Shown piece by piece: positions 41,692 through 50,581 of a DNA stretch of 64,000 nucleotides (position 1 is the stretch's first letter; each line of letters starts with the position of its first letter). The DNA is from a bacterium (GTDB lineage: Bacteria > Armatimonadota > Zipacnadia > Zipacnadales > Zipacnadaceae): the NCBI GenBank assembly GCA_030615605.1, contig JAUWYY010000010.1:1-64000 (forward strand). The letters are read 5' to 3'. The notes under the pieces are model-generated. The model searched no databases and was not told the origin of the DNA. It saw only the letters and a program-made list of their open reading frames with translations. The position numbers were made by a program, and so were the translations under genes.

Positions 41692-41707
41692 CCAGTAGGC
41701 CTACTGG
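41692..41707. promoter_or_regulatory. Perfect 16-base palindrome between divergent genes
   Basis: CCAGTAGGCCTACTGG is its own reverse complement. It lies in the 469-base gap between the antiporter and the exopolysaccharide operon, 275 bases before the operon's first start. It is a candidate operator or transcript-end structure; the ligand is unknown. No other gene-like sequence is seen in this gap. Confidence 0.4.
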
Positions 41708-41981
41708 TGCGGATTGACCCCAATGCAGCGGAGTCTGTTCCTGCTCAACATCGTCTGATCCTCGCTACAGCCGTCGGAGCGGCCGCCCCAGTTGTAAGCC
41801 TGGTGACAATGGCGCGGAAATTGCAGCAATGCTCGTGACGCCAGTGGGAATGCTAACTGAAATTACTTGGTGAGTTGCCCTGTGTCATTGGCCCAGATAC
41901 CTGCGAAATCGGCCCGTATGTTGTTTCTGTACATCGGTGCCTGGTAATGGTCGCTTCTACGACGAAGGGGGGACTTTCTCG

Positions 41982-43427
41982 ATGATGAGCTGCTTCCGCG
42001 CGAATTGTGTTGTATCGGTCCTGGTCCTGCTGTGGGCGATGGGTATCGCCCACTCTATTGAGGCACAGTCGGCCGCGGCTCCGTACTGTCTGCAGGCTGG
42101 CGATGTGCTGCAGATAACGGTAGCCGGCCATGTCGACCTGACTTTTGATTCTCGCAACCCGATAGAAATTCGTCCTGACGGTAAATTCTCATATCCGTAC
42201 GCGGGTGAGGTTATAGCGGAAGGGCAGACTGTCCGCGAGATCACTGCTACGTTGACTGAAGCCCTGGGGAATCAACTGCGCCACCCAGACGTGACGGTGA
42301 ATGTGATCAGATACCGCCCTCACCAGATATACGTACTGGGCGAGGTGGAAAAGCCGGGAGCATATGGCTTGCCCAAAGATGAGTCGGTCGGCGTTCGGGA
42401 GGCCATTGCTCTGGCCGAAGGGTTGACAGCCAATGCCTCGCGAGAAACAGCCACGTTGTTTCGCGTCGGGGAAGCCCCTCAGCCTATTGATCTGAGCAAA
42501 GTATTGGCGGGCGACAGTGGCTCCAAGGCTGTCGTCCTGCGACCCAGAGACACACTGGTTATTGGACGTCGGAATCTGGTCAGTGTAGTCGGGGAGGTGG
42601 AAAATCCCGGCAGCTACCAGTTGCCGGACCAGGGCAGGATATCCGATGCTCTGGCTATGGCTGGTGGCTTTCTGCAAGATCCCGAAACCGGCGGGACCAG
42701 GGCCAACAAAACTCAGGCACTGTTGATCAAACCAGATCAGACTACCGTGCCGGTAGATCTGGCGGGAATCTTATCTGGCCAGCATCCTGAAGCAGATATG
42801 AGAATGGGCACAGGAGATACACTGCTAGTCTTAGAGGCCACGAATCAAGTGTCCGTGCTGGGAGAAGTGGGTCAGCCCGGATCATATTATCTGAGCAAGA
42901 AAGAAAAGCTCTCAGCCGTGCTGGCGATGGCAAGAGGAGTCACCGAAGCGGCCGACCTGCAACAGATTCGCATCATCAGCCTAAATGGGGAACAGTGTAC
43001 CGTCAACTATGAGCCGCTATTGCAGGAGGGAACAGGTGGGCCGGACGTACTATGCGCACCTGGTGATACGGTGATAGTCCCCACCAACCGAAAGCGCGTG
43101 GCGGTTTTCGGCGCTGTTGCCAGGCCAGGCGTCTATACCATTGAAGCCGGAGACACCATCCTTGACTTGATTAGCAAAGCCGGGGGCGTTGTTCCAGAGA
43201 AATCAGCTCCTCAACATACTCTGGTGATGCACAAGACCTCGCCCGACGCCCAGCCTGAGCCGGTCAATCTTCAGAAGATTATGGAAGGACGAGTCTCTCC
43301 TGAGGAGTTGACCATCCAAGACGACGATATCATCTTCGTGCCCGAGTCCAAGGAGATTCATTGGCAGGATTGGACCAGCATACTATCTTCCGTCACCAAT
43401 TTGTGGTGGCTATTTAAGGAGTTTTGA
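41982..43427 (+). CDS. Polysaccharide export protein with four SLBB repeats
   Basis: A 481-residue periplasmic exporter component of the Wza/GumB type. It has a signal sequence (1-30), a Poly_export domain (LQAGDVLQITVAGHVDL near 40) and four SLBB repeats, recognisable by VLGEVEKPGAYGL, VVGEVENPGSYQL, VLGEVGQPGSYYL and VFGAVARPGVYTI. The C-terminal VPESKEIHWQDWTSI may be amphipathic. The tandem ATGs at 41982 follow a GGGGG stretch. It starts an operon with a Wzz/BY-kinase, a lipid-carrier transferase, an epimerase and a nucleotidyltransferase. Confidence 0.9.
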   Translation: MMSCFRANCVVSVLVLLWAMGIAHSIEAQSAAAPYCLQAGDVLQITVAGHVDLTFDSRNPIEIRPDGKFSYPYAGEVIAEGQTVREITATLTEALGNQLRHPDVTVNVIRYRPHQIYVLGEVEKPGAYGLPKDESVGVREAIALAEGLTANASRETATLFRVGEAPQPIDLSKVLAGDSGSKAVVLRPRDTLVIGRRNLVSVVGEVENPGSYQLPDQGRISDALAMAGGFLQDPETGGTRANKTQALLIKPDQTTVPVDLAGILSGQHPEADMRMGTGDTLLVLEATNQVSVLGEVGQPGSYYLSKKEKLSAVLAMARGVTEAADLQQIRIISLNGEQCTVNYEPLLQEGTGGPDVLCAPGDTVIVPTNRKRVAVFGAVARPGVYTIEAGDTILDLISKAGGVVPEKSAPQHTLVMHKTSPDAQPEPVNLQKIMEGRVSPEELTIQDDDIIFVPESKEIHWQDWTSILSSVTNLWWLFKEF

Positions 43428-43502
43428 GGCATCAGTCAGGCGGGCGTACGCCCAGCTTTACGTCCTAAGAATCCCTATGGTTGTCTGAAAGGAGTTCATA
43501 CC

Positions 43503-45587
43503 TTGTCCGAATCATCCTCGGAGATGGGGCTACGCGAATATCTTCAAATCATCCAGAGACGCAGGTGGATAGTCGTCGAAGTCTTTGTGATTGTGGTTGC
43601 TGTGGTGGTGGTTGGTAATTTGCTTGCCCAGCCGGTGTATCGGGCGACCGCGGGGCTGTTGATTGAAGCAGGAACGCCGCAGTCAGGCCCGTACGACCAA
43701 CTCCCGATAGTCGGCACCGCGCTATCCATGAGTCACGTCCGGACGATAGAGACACATAGGCGGTTGCTGGTGGGGCGGCCTATTATTGAGGCGGTGATGG
43801 AGGAGTTAGCTCTGCACTTCACTGTCGGAGGATTTCGCGCACAGGTGTCAGTCGAGGCGGTTCAGGATACCGATGTGATCGAGATTCACGTTGACAACCC
43901 TGAGCCAGAGTTGGCAGCGAGCATGGCTAATTCTATCGCGGCTAACTATATATCACAAACTCAGGAGTACAGTCGCGAATCAGCCCAAAGTGCCGCTGAG
44001 TTTCTCGAAGAGCAGTTGGAAAAGATAAAGCAAGACGTGTCGGCGGCTGAGCAACAAGTCGAGCAGTATAAGCTGGCTACGGGGATAACTGACCTGGACA
44101 AGGAGGCTGAACAACAGATTGAGGTGCTGGGGATGTTAACCGAAGAGCTGGCTCTAGCCCAGGCAGAAGCCCAGGCTGCTGAGGCACGCCGGAAAGTTGT
44201 GGAGCAGAAGTTGTCCCAGCAGGACCAATTTCGCTTACAAGGCTCAATTCAACAAAGAAACCCGATGGTTGAAGAGTTGGAAATCGAACTGGCCAAGTTG
44301 GAGGCGAAACGCGCCGGCCTGTTGGAAGAATATACCCCGCAAAGCAGCCAAGTGCAGGCGGTAGATGCCCAGATCCAGACGGTCAAGCAGCAACTGTCCC
44401 AGCAGCTTGAAACAGTCCTGGCCTCCACCACCGAGGAGGTCAACCCGATACACGATCGGCTGTTGATAGATGCAGCCGGCAGCCGTGCTGCAGAGCTGGC
44501 GACACACAAGCGCGTAGCCGCATTGGAACAAGCTATCGAGAAAGCCGAGGCACAACTGGGCATAATGCCCAGCAAGGAAAAGGAGTTAGGCCGACTGATT
44601 CGAGCTCAGAAGGTCGCCGACAAAGTATACACTCTGCTGCTAGAAAAGTATCACGAGATAAGAGTGGCCGAGGCTATGAAGCTGTCCCGTGCTCGGCTGG
44701 TGGAGCCGGCAGTCACCCCCCAGTTTCCCATCCGACCAAGAACGAAGATGAACATCGTCTTGGCCTGCATTTTCGGACTGATCCTGGGCGTTATGCTGGC
44801 GTCCTTGGTGGAATATCTAGACGACACTATCAAGAATCCCGACGAGATTGACGATCTTCTGGATACAGCGGTGCTGGGGACAGTGCCCCGCCTTTCCCAG
44901 GATGATCCTATGCTGATCACAGAGACAGCGCCTAAGTCGGCGCTGACTGAAGCCTTCCAGACGGTCTATGCCAATCTGAACTTCGCCTCGGTTGACCACG
45001 CAGTTGAGAGCTTGGTGATAACATCAGCGGGACCAGCAGAAGGCAAGACATTTGTTGTTGCCAACCTGGCACTGACGATGGCCCGGCAGGGAAAGCAGGT
45101 GATTCTTGTTGATGCTGATCTGCGCAGGCCCACAGTTCACAAACGGTTTGGCATAGATAATGCAGAAGGTTTGACTACCATATTAGCCGGTGGCCGGAAC
45201 GCTGAGGAGGTGTTGGTCGCTACCGAAACCGAAGGGCTACGACTTTTGCCCAGCGGCCCTATCCCTCCGAATCCCGTAGAACTATTGGCTTCTGACAAGA
45301 TGACGGAGCTGTGCCAGGCGCTGACCAACAGAGCAGACTTGGTACTATACGACACCCCACCGATAGTCATGGTAAGCGATGCCCCCACCCTGGCCTCACA
45401 GTCGGATGGGGTGTTGTTGGTGATAGAGCAAGGCGGTACCAGCAGAAGACTGATAACGGAGGCTCAGGATATACTCGCTCGCGCTCATGCCCGCACCATT
45501 GGAGTTGTACTGAATAAGGTAACCCGGCAGGCCGGTTACTACTACTCTTACTACTACAGTTACTACTATCAGAGCGAAGAGCAGTAG
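43503..45587 (+). CDS. Wzz chain-length regulator fused to a BY-kinase
   Basis: A 694-residue membrane protein. The Wzz N-terminal domain has two transmembrane helices (about 20-42 and 412-436) flanking a long periplasmic coiled coil (about 155-400). The C-terminal cytoplasmic tyrosine kinase has Walker A SAGPAEGKT (near 507), Walker A' VILVDADLRRPTVHKRFG (near 535) and a tyrosine cluster at the end (YYYSYYYSYYYQ), the autophosphorylation site. It controls chain length and export of the capsule-like polysaccharide with the SLBB protein upstream. The start is TTG after AAAGGAG, since no ATG is well placed before the homology. Confidence 0.92.
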   Translation: MSESSSEMGLREYLQIIQRRRWIVVEVFVIVVAVVVVGNLLAQPVYRATAGLLIEAGTPQSGPYDQLPIVGTALSMSHVRTIETHRRLLVGRPIIEAVMEELALHFTVGGFRAQVSVEAVQDTDVIEIHVDNPEPELAASMANSIAANYISQTQEYSRESAQSAAEFLEEQLEKIKQDVSAAEQQVEQYKLATGITDLDKEAEQQIEVLGMLTEELALAQAEAQAAEARRKVVEQKLSQQDQFRLQGSIQQRNPMVEELEIELAKLEAKRAGLLEEYTPQSSQVQAVDAQIQTVKQQLSQQLETVLASTTEEVNPIHDRLLIDAAGSRAAELATHKRVAALEQAIEKAEAQLGIMPSKEKELGRLIRAQKVADKVYTLLLEKYHEIRVAEAMKLSRARLVEPAVTPQFPIRPRTKMNIVLACIFGLILGVMLASLVEYLDDTIKNPDEIDDLLDTAVLGTVPRLSQDDPMLITETAPKSALTEAFQTVYANLNFASVDHAVESLVITSAGPAEGKTFVVANLALTMARQGKQVILVDADLRRPTVHKRFGIDNAEGLTTILAGGRNAEEVLVATETEGLRLLPSGPIPPNPVELLASDKMTELCQALTNRADLVLYDTPPIVMVSDAPTLASQSDGVLLVIEQGGTSRRLITEAQDILARAHARTIGVVLNKVTRQAGYYYSYYYSYYYQSEEQ

Positions 45588-45701
45588 CATAGCGAGGAGC
45601 GGGCGAGGCCAGACTTGGCGATGGGTCAAGTTTGTTCAGATGCACGAGCAGCAACATGGCTCAATAATACTTTAGGGAGGTCCTGAACAATATCTATCTG
45701 G

Positions 45702-46721
45702 TTGGCAGGAATAGCAGGAGCGTTGGCTGCGCTGGCCTTGACACCAGTCTGCGTAAAAATGGCCAGAACCAGGAGGATACTAGCACAACCGTCGGCAGGT
45801 GACTCTGTGGTTCACTGTCGGCCAGTGCCTACCGCCGGCGGGCTAGCAATATGTGGGGCGGTGTTAGTCGTCGGGATCGCCCTCTTGCAACTGCAGGCAG
45901 CTACAGTGAATTCGCTGTGGCCCACGGTTACAATCAGTGCCGGAGCAGCGGCAATGTGCGTTACCGGCCTGTTGGACGACCTGGCCCGACTTCCCTGGTT
46001 TGGGAAGATGGCAATCCAGGTGCTTGCCGCCGGTGCAGTTGTGGCTGGTGGTGTGCATCTTCATGTTCTTGCGCTGGTCATTTGTCTGCCCTTGTCTGTG
46101 ATATGGATCGTGGGAGTCACCAATGCAATCAATCTCATTGATGGGATGGATGGTTTAGCCGCGGGTATATCCGCACTGGCGGCGGCTTCCCTGGCGGCGA
46201 TCGCCCTTGCCCACGGCGCTGTCAACATCGCCATATTGGCAGCGGTCGCCAGCGGCGCCAGCGCAGCATTCCTTGTCTATAATTTCCATCCCTCCGTGAC
46301 CTTTATGGGCGACGCCGGTAGCCTCTTTCTGGGGTTTCTGCTGGCGACGATTCCCCTGGCAATGGTCACCAGCACCGCGCGGCTTTCGATTCTCTTTGCG
46401 GCAGCAATTGCTTTGGGAATCCCGATATTCGACACGCTTTCGTCTATGGTCCGCCGGGCTAGCCATCGCCAGTCAATGTTTAGTGGTGACCTGGGCCACT
46501 ACTACAACCAACTGATAGCGCGGTTCGGCCTTTCTCAACGGACAGTCGCGCTGGGCTCTTACGGCGTGGGGGCTGCTTTGGCGGTTATTGCAATCCCCAC
46601 TTCACTTCTGCCCTGGTGGGAGGCATTAGCCGTTGCGACAGGAGTTTACCTGGTCATGGCGATACTATACCTGCGAATGGGCTTTATCACCTACGTGGGG
46701 GAGACTGAGCATAGCGAATGA
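45702..46721 (+). CDS. Undecaprenyl-phosphate sugar-1-phosphate transferase (WecA/MraY family)
   Basis: About 339 residues, 10-11 membrane helices. Family residues: HCRPVPTAGGLAICG near 30, LLDDLARLPWFGKM near 88, NAINLIDGMDGLAAG near 145, and a catalytic/loop region FMGDAGSLFLGF near 200. It loads N-acetylglucosamine-1-phosphate or similar on the lipid carrier, starting the repeat unit. The start is uncertain: the in-frame stop is at 45684, the GGAGGT site is 9 bases before ATA, and only a TTG at 45702 is a standard start. It overlaps the epimerase gene by 4 bases. Confidence 0.87.
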   Translation: MAGIAGALAALALTPVCVKMARTRRILAQPSAGDSVVHCRPVPTAGGLAICGAVLVVGIALLQLQAATVNSLWPTVTISAGAAAMCVTGLLDDLARLPWFGKMAIQVLAAGAVVAGGVHLHVLALVICLPLSVIWIVGVTNAINLIDGMDGLAAGISALAAASLAAIALAHGAVNIAILAAVASGASAAFLVYNFHPSVTFMGDAGSLFLGFLLATIPLAMVTSTARLSILFAAAIALGIPIFDTLSSMVRRASHRQSMFSGDLGHYYNQLIARFGLSQRTVALGSYGVGAALAVIAIPTSLLPWWEALAVATGVYLVMAILYLRMGFITYVGETEHSE

Positions 46722-47707
46722 ATATTGACAGCAGCGTTGTGTTAGTAACTGGCGCCGGCGGATTTGTTGGTAGTCATCTTGTCGAAGAACTGGCGCGGCG
46801 GGGCGCAAAGGTACGCTGCTTTGTGCGCTACAATTCGCGTAATGATCCCGGTCTTCTGAAGATGTTGCCCTACGAGGTGCGGGAGAACCTGGAGATAGTA
46901 AGCGCTGATCTTACTAGCCCCGAAGCTGTGCAGCAGGCGGTTGAGGGGACGGAAATAGTTTTTCATCTTGGCGCTATCATCTCGATCCCCTACTCCTACG
47001 CGCACCCTCGTGAGGTCCTTGAGGCCAACGTACAGGGCACCCTAAACGTACTTTTGGCTGCCCGCGACGCAGGAGTGGGTCGGGTTGTTCATACCTCCAC
47101 CAGTGAGGTGTACGGCAGCGCCGAATATGTTCCGATAGATGAAAAACATCCTCTGTGCGCCCAGTCGCCATACTCAGCGAGCAAGATTGCGGCCGATAAG
47201 ATAGCCGAGTCATTCGGACGGTCCTACGGGCTTGGTGTGGTGACAGTGCGGCCCTTCAACACTTACGGTCCGCGCCAGTCTGATCGGGCAGTGATTCCCA
47301 CTATCATCGCTCAGGCTCTGACCGGCGATGAAGTATATCTGGGCGCGACCCGTCCCCGCCGAGATCTGACGTATGTCTCGGATACAGTAGCCGGCTTCAT
47401 AGCTGCTGGCTATGGCAATGATCTCGAAGGTCAGACCATCAACCTGGGCAGTGGCCAGGACATCGCCATAGGCGATCTTGGTCATCGGATCATTGACCTG
47501 GTGGGCCGAGATGTCGAGCTGGTCTTTGATGCGACCAGGATTCGCCCTCAGGCAAGTGAGGTGCAGCAGCTTCTGGCTGATAACAGCAAGGCTACAGAGC
47601 TTCTGGGCTGGCGGCCCCAGGTAGAGCTGGACGAAGGGTTGCAACTTACAATCGATTGGATTTCTAACCGGCTATCCCTATACAGTCCCGATGATTATGT
47701 ATTCTGA
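46718..47707 (+). CDS. NAD-dependent nucleotide-sugar epimerase/dehydratase (SDR)
   Basis: A 329-residue extended short-chain dehydrogenase. The NAD loop is VTGAGGFVGSHLVEEL near residue 10, and the catalytic YxxxK is in SPYSASKIAADKIA near 150, with the serine in TSTSEVYGSAEY near 125. The GxxGxxGSH pattern, PFNTYGPRQ and the C-terminal NLGSGQDIAIGDL are typical of dTDP-glucose-type and UDP-sugar epimerases/dehydratases. It supplies a modified sugar to the EPS operon. The exact substrate is not clear. The ATG overlaps the transferase stop. Confidence 0.92.
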   Translation: MNIDSSVVLVTGAGGFVGSHLVEELARRGAKVRCFVRYNSRNDPGLLKMLPYEVRENLEIVSADLTSPEAVQQAVEGTEIVFHLGAIISIPYSYAHPREVLEANVQGTLNVLLAARDAGVGRVVHTSTSEVYGSAEYVPIDEKHPLCAQSPYSASKIAADKIAESFGRSYGLGVVTVRPFNTYGPRQSDRAVIPTIIAQALTGDEVYLGATRPRRDLTYVSDTVAGFIAAGYGNDLEGQTINLGSGQDIAIGDLGHRIIDLVGRDVELVFDATRIRPQASEVQQLLADNSKATELLGWRPQVELDEGLQLTIDWISNRLSLYSPDDYVF

Positions 47708-47719
47708 AGGAGGATGACG

Positions 47720-48406
47720 GTGAGGGCAGCTATCCTGGCAGGAGGAGAGGGCAAGCGCCTGCGCCCCTTGACTGAATTGGTACCTAAGCCGCTGCTACCG
47801 GTTGGGGATAGACCCATACTGCAACTCATAATAGAGCAACTGCGAAGAGACGGCTTCTACGACATTCACATTGCCACCGGCTACCGCGGCGAGATGATTG
47901 AATCGTACTTCGGCGACGGTTCTGACTTCAAAGTCAATATTCGCTATTATTGCGAAGAACAGCCTCTGGGCACCGCTGGTCCCCTGCACCTAATAGAGGA
48001 TCTCGGTGGAGAGCCAATTCTGGTCATAAATGGCGATATACTCACGGAAGCATCTCTTGCGGAGATTTATCGCTCACATCAGAACCGCGATCCCGCTCTG
48101 ACAGTCTGCACGGTGTCGCATTCAGTGAAGATCCAATACGGCATACTTGAATCCAACGGTGATGAGATTGCCGGTATTGTCGAGAAGCCTGAATTGGAAT
48201 ACGACATTTTTGCTGGGATAACGGTGCTTAGCCCGGAGGCCATAGACTGCATACCGCACGGCCAGCCCTATCAGATGACCGATGTTATAGATGACTTGTG
48301 CAACAACGGCTCCCAGGTCATAGCTTATCCCATCAAAGAATTCTGGATTGACATCGGCCGTCCCGAACAGTATGAAGAGGCGAATAACCTGCTGGCAGCC
48401 GCGTAA
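47720..48406 (+). CDS. Nucleotidyltransferase (NTP-sugar pyrophosphorylase-like)
   Basis: A 228-residue single-domain nucleotidyltransferase. The NTP-binding GAILAGGEGKRLRPLT-type motif (here ILAGGEGKRLRPLTELVPKP) starts at residue 5, the acid in VINGDILTEA is near 107, and a partial EK motif is in GIVEKPE near 150. Its length fits RfbF/HddC or mannose-1-phosphate guanylyltransferase-like enzymes without a C-terminal domain. The start is probably the GTG at 47720, six bases after GGAGG; an ATG at 47714 would be too close. It probably activates a sugar for the polysaccharide. Confidence 0.88.
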   Translation: MRAAILAGGEGKRLRPLTELVPKPLLPVGDRPILQLIIEQLRRDGFYDIHIATGYRGEMIESYFGDGSDFKVNIRYYCEEQPLGTAGPLHLIEDLGGEPILVINGDILTEASLAEIYRSHQNRDPALTVCTVSHSVKIQYGILESNGDEIAGIVEKPELEYDIFAGITVLSPEAIDCIPHGQPYQMTDVIDDLCNNGSQVIAYPIKEFWIDIGRPEQYEEANNLLAAA

Positions 48407-48474
48407 ACCAGGCGGAGGGACTGTGCGCACGTCGGCGGGCCAATCGTTTGCAAGGCACGAAGTAGCGGGAGACA

Positions 48475-48909
48475 ATGCGCAATTCATGCCAGCCTCAAGG
48501 CAGCAACTGCACCAGTGCGAAGCACCGTTTTGTCGGCAGTCTTCTATGGGCTGCGGTCGCTGTCTGCATGATTGGCATATGGATATTGTCGAGTATTGGC
48601 CCCCCTCTTACTGATCCCATTAGCGCTACTGGAGTTCCTGATTTCTTCTGGCATCTGGGTCTTTACGCAGGATTAGCCTTGCTTACCATCGTTGCCATTG
48701 GCAACACCTGGCCACGACAAGCGATCTGGTTGTCTGCTCTGCAAGGAGCCGGGGTGGCCCTGAGTTACAGTTTGTTGGACGAAGTTCACCAGCGCTTCGT
48801 ACCAGGGCGAGGCACGGACCTCCAGGATATTGTCGGCAACCTGGCGGGGGTAGTCGTGGCCTGTGCAGTTGTGGGAATTTGGCAACTGCTACCTTCGTGG
48901 TACGAGTAG
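48475..48909 (+). CDS. VanZ-like membrane protein
   Basis: A 144-residue protein with four or five membrane helices and the VanZ motif YSLLDEVHQRFVPGRG near residue 101. VanZ-family proteins are often last in EPS or teicoplanin-resistance-type operons; their role is unclear. AGCGGGAG precedes the ATG. It ends the exopolysaccharide operon, 68 bases after the nucleotidyltransferase. Confidence 0.82.
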   Translation: MRNSCQPQGSNCTSAKHRFVGSLLWAAVAVCMIGIWILSSIGPPLTDPISATGVPDFFWHLGLYAGLALLTIVAIGNTWPRQAIWLSALQGAGVALSYSLLDEVHQRFVPGRGTDLQDIVGNLAGVVVACAVVGIWQLLPSWYE

Positions 48910-49065
48910 AGCAGTGTCCACAGGGCTGGCTGGTAGGATTTGTCAGTCCGGATGTATGGCAAGCACGCAGACGAGGCCACAAATCGCCTCCGCAACTGAA
49001 TGATACTTCGGGCAGGTTCAGCAGCCCATCTTAGAACCCTCAGTACCTTGCCCTCGGGGTTACGC

Positions 49066-50253
49066 CTATATGAAAAGCAGGCCAATGGCGGCGACCATCA
49101 GCCCGGCGCGTAATAGCGAGCGGCGGTGGCGCGGGTTGATGCCTGTCATGGCCACCAGTGCGAAGAGGGCAGCTATGCCCCCAAGTCGCAGGCTGGCCTG
49201 GGCAGATTGGCCGCCCATAATGCGGATGGCGAAACTGTCATCAGCAGGGGCCTGAACAATGCTGATGTCCTCGTCCATATCATCCTGCGTCAGATAGGTG
49301 CGCAGGCGGGTCACATAGAATTCACCGGTGGGCAGCCCTAACTCCTCCCGGTGCGCATTGAGCAGGTAGTCGGGCACACGCCCAGCGTACTCCACGAGCA
49401 CCGAGCCAGCTTCGGCATCTGCCAGGCTGGCGCGGAATTGCTCCTCGTAGTAGGCCGGAAAATCGCCACCCTCAAATGGGGAGGTCAGCCGCACCTCCTC
49501 GGTGTGATAGTTGCTGGCGGCCATGCGGTGGCGGCTGATTACATACAGAAGCACCTCCACTTCGTCCTTGCTGCTTACTGCGGAGATGCGCAGAGGATAG
49601 ACCGGTTCAGCGGTATCGAACGACAACGCCAACGGCTTCATCTCCTGGGTCCCTTCACCGTAGTCGCCACCCATACCTGGAGGACGCTCGGCAGCCGGGT
49701 TCATCTTGACGGCTACGAAAAACCAGGACTTATTTACATAGTAGTCCAGCTCACTGTCATGCCCGTCGGGGAAGGCATAGCCATTGGCATATAGCCAGTC
49801 CTCCAGGTCGGAGCTCTGGCCCGCTGACAGGATGGCGATCTCATAGTCGTCAACCGTCAGGGTATCCCACACCCTGACGGTGCGAAACTCATCGGGCTGT
49901 GAGCCGCTGCTGCAGCCGACCAAAAACTGGGCATTGTACCCGTAGTAGCCATAGGCCGATGGCTCGGTCAGCACGTAGAGATCCTGAAAGATGTCAGCGG
50001 AGACCGTGCTAATATCGCCGCTGCCCAACAGGTTAGGTACTGGTATCACCCAGGCAAACTCGGCGTGGTCTCCCTCATAGGCGGTTTGCAGAATCAGGGT
50101 CTGGCGACCGTCATCAAAGGCCACAATCGCGCGCTGGTCGGCCGATTCGGCGCTGCCCGCCCATTGGGGAAACATCCCCCCATCGGCCCAGCCTGCCGAA
50201 ATCAACGCTATCACGCAGACGACCACTGCCAGCCATCGCCTCGTCTGAGTCAT
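49066..50253 (-). CDS. Exported DUF2330 protein
   Basis: A 395-residue protein with a signal peptide (1-23). The N-terminal DUF2330 pattern (GGMFPQWAGSAESADQRAIV, LILQTAYEGDHAEFAWVIPV) is clear, and the single C-terminal hydrophobic helix (GLMVAAIGLLFI) may anchor it. The family is exported in several phyla and often linked to Ig-like or beta proteins; its function is unknown. It is convergent with the VanZ gene. Confidence 0.82.
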   Translation of the reverse strand: MTQTRRWLAVVVCVIALISAGWADGGMFPQWAGSAESADQRAIVAFDDGRQTLILQTAYEGDHAEFAWVIPVPNLLGSGDISTVSADIFQDLYVLTEPSAYGYYGYNAQFLVGCSSGSQPDEFRTVRVWDTLTVDDYEIAILSAGQSSDLEDWLYANGYAFPDGHDSELDYYVNKSWFFVAVKMNPAAERPPGMGGDYGEGTQEMKPLALSFDTAEPVYPLRISAVSSKDEVEVLLYVISRHRMAASNYHTEEVRLTSPFEGGDFPAYYEEQFRASLADAEAGSVLVEYAGRVPDYLLNAHREELGLPTGEFYVTRLRTYLTQDDMDEDISIVQAPADDSFAIRIMGGQSAQASLRLGGIAALFALVAMTGINPRHRRSLLRAGLMVAAIGLLFI

Positions 50254-50581
50254 CTCTGTTACCTCTCTGTAGCATATTGACCGCGACTATTAACTTGGAC
50301 GTAACAACGGCGGTTTCGGTTCCACTGCAACGCCGCGCAGTTGCGCGCTCCTACTAGTCGGCCGCAAGCAGTTTATTCAAGATTGGCCCTGTTGCTGCCA
50401 ATAGCATAATAGCAGGGTTGTAACAGATCGGGGGCAGGCCGGGGCCGCGGTGGAGTATGTCGGTCAGCACCTGCACGATCCGCTGACTGCCCTCCTTGCG
50501 GGTTCTGACAAAGGAATGCAGAATACGTGCGGCGCGGCGCTTGGGCCCTCCGGTGGTTCCGGTGTTGAGGAAAATTGTGAA
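50254..50581. other. Intergenic region of about 330 bases
   Basis: Divergent promoters for the DUF2330 gene and the kinase are expected here. A GC-rich near-palindrome (GCGCAGTTGCGC near 50335) is present, but I cannot assign a function. The open frame from 50450 joins the kinase in frame, but its first 44 residues lack kinase-family features. Confidence 0.4.

Noticed and set aside
50450-50581. Extended N-terminus of the RsbU-like kinase
   Set aside because: The residues lack sensor features and the internal start at 50582 begins the recognisable domain.
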